Source: Amoeboradix gromovi (Eukaryota; Sanchytriomycota; Sanchytriomycetes; Sanchytriales; Sanchytriaceae). Taken from it: 47,437 nt of DNA. Every line of letters begins with the position of its first letter. Positions within the stretch are counted from its first letter, which is position 1. The notes under the pieces were generated by a model, which saw nothing but the letters and a program-made list of their open reading frames with translations, was not told the origin of the DNA and ran no database searches. The position numbers and the translations under genes are program-made. Location of the stretch: the NCBI GenBank assembly GCA_018985225.1, contig JADGIF010000009.1:1-47437 (forward strand), in the 5' to 3' direction. Shown one piece after another: positions 46,974 to 47,437 of this stretch.

Positions 46974-47437
46974 GGTATACTTACAAGAATTGTTTGATGG
47001 AGATAAAAATGATTTGAAGATTTCATAGATAATGTATGAGTTTAAAATAATTTTACTTTCGTTCTGAAACCAACGTTACTATTTTTATATTTCAAAGGCA
47101 ACTAACTTGCATCAAATTATCCCACCTACGTTTCTCGAATAGTATAGCTACAAGATTTAAACTTAAAATTGGGTTGTAACTAGCTTGCTATATAAACTAG
47201 AACCTCGCACTTCGTAATTAGAAATCCTACTGTTTCTTCACATAGAGTCCTCAATATAGTCGAGCTCTGCTTCATTTTTAATCTCATTTTCTTAAGCCAT
47301 TCGCCAATTTCTTCAAATTGTGTTTGAGGTCATAGAATATCAGCAGCGTATGCAAGCGAAACCAAGTGTGGTGAAAATTGGTGCTGCGCAAAAAGAAAGA
47401 CATTCTACTTATTGAATATATGGCCTACCTTTCTATG
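46974..47437. other. Intergenic end of window, nothing recognised
   Basis: About 460 bp upstream of the RabGAP gene. No coding frame, RNA gene or repeat seen. TTGCTATATAAACTAG near 47186 is a TATA-like sequence that could serve a gene beyond the window. Confidence 0.35.

Noticed and set aside
1-47437. tRNA, rRNA or CRISPR features
   Set aside because: No TTCRA-type tRNA B box in a cloverleaf context, no rRNA-like sequence and no spaced short repeats were seen by eye; a covariance-model scan would be decisive.

Overview
The window is nuclear DNA of a compact, AT-rich, intron-poor eukaryotic genome, most likely an early-diverging zoosporic fungus of the Rozella/Opisthosporidia type. That placement is an inference. 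It rests on fungal gene families (DUF1748, Irc24-type reductase, Vcx1-like antiporter, Gyp1, Elongator ELP5-like, Pol X), a radial-spoke-like MORN protein that implies a flagellum, a TmcB/TmcC-like membrane protein of the kind common in chytrids, and an X325/LPMO-like secreted protein. About 26 protein genes alternate on both strands with gaps of 7 to 120 bp. Five genes each contain one very small intron: four are exactly 19 nt and one is 23 nt, and most end in TTAATTTAG. A sixth 19-nt intron may split a start codon. Stop codons often sit inside AATAAA, and convergent genes share or interleave their poly(A) signals.

Layout. 1-0.95 kb: the end of a TIR element plus decayed sequence. 0.95-16.6 kb: a dense housekeeping block with a large unknown protein, a benzil-reductase-like SDR, a radial-spoke MORN protein, DUF1748, a myosin light chain/Cdc4-like EF-hand protein, HGPRT, a COX18/Oxa1-like insertase, a small unknown protein, retromer VPS26, a TmcB-like membrane protein, YIP1 and a family X DNA polymerase. 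16.9-19.3 kb: three copies of a decayed IS607/TnpB-like element around an ELP5-like gene. 19.9-26.1 kb: a secreted LPMO-like protein, a Gyp1-like RabGAP, a MAPKKK-like kinase with duplicated N-terminal modules, and an unknown protein.

26.4-31.2 kb is an accessory island. It holds a frameshifted Fanzor-type nuclease fossil, an element copy that still carries a piece of an IS607-type serine-recombinase HTH, a trypsin-like serine protease ORF whose start lies inside another element copy, and coding debris. 31.2-35.6 kb: Ca2+/H+ antiporter, a type I membrane protein, a 625-aa unknown and a TMEM14 protein. 35.9-37.1 kb: a 474-bp TIR element and debris. 37.1-47 kb: an 870-aa polytopic membrane protein, TAF5, an arrestin-like fragment, an LRR surface protein, two unknowns and a TBC RabGAP.

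Functionally the window is mostly membrane traffic (VPS26, YIP1, two TBC RabGAPs, arrestin-like), transcription and tRNA modification (TAF5, ELP5-like), mitochondrial biogenesis (COX18-like, DUF1748) and signalling. The most noteworthy content is the set of 19-nt introns and the two families of TnpB/Fanzor (OMEGA nuclease) fossils, one of them linked to an IS607-type recombinase.
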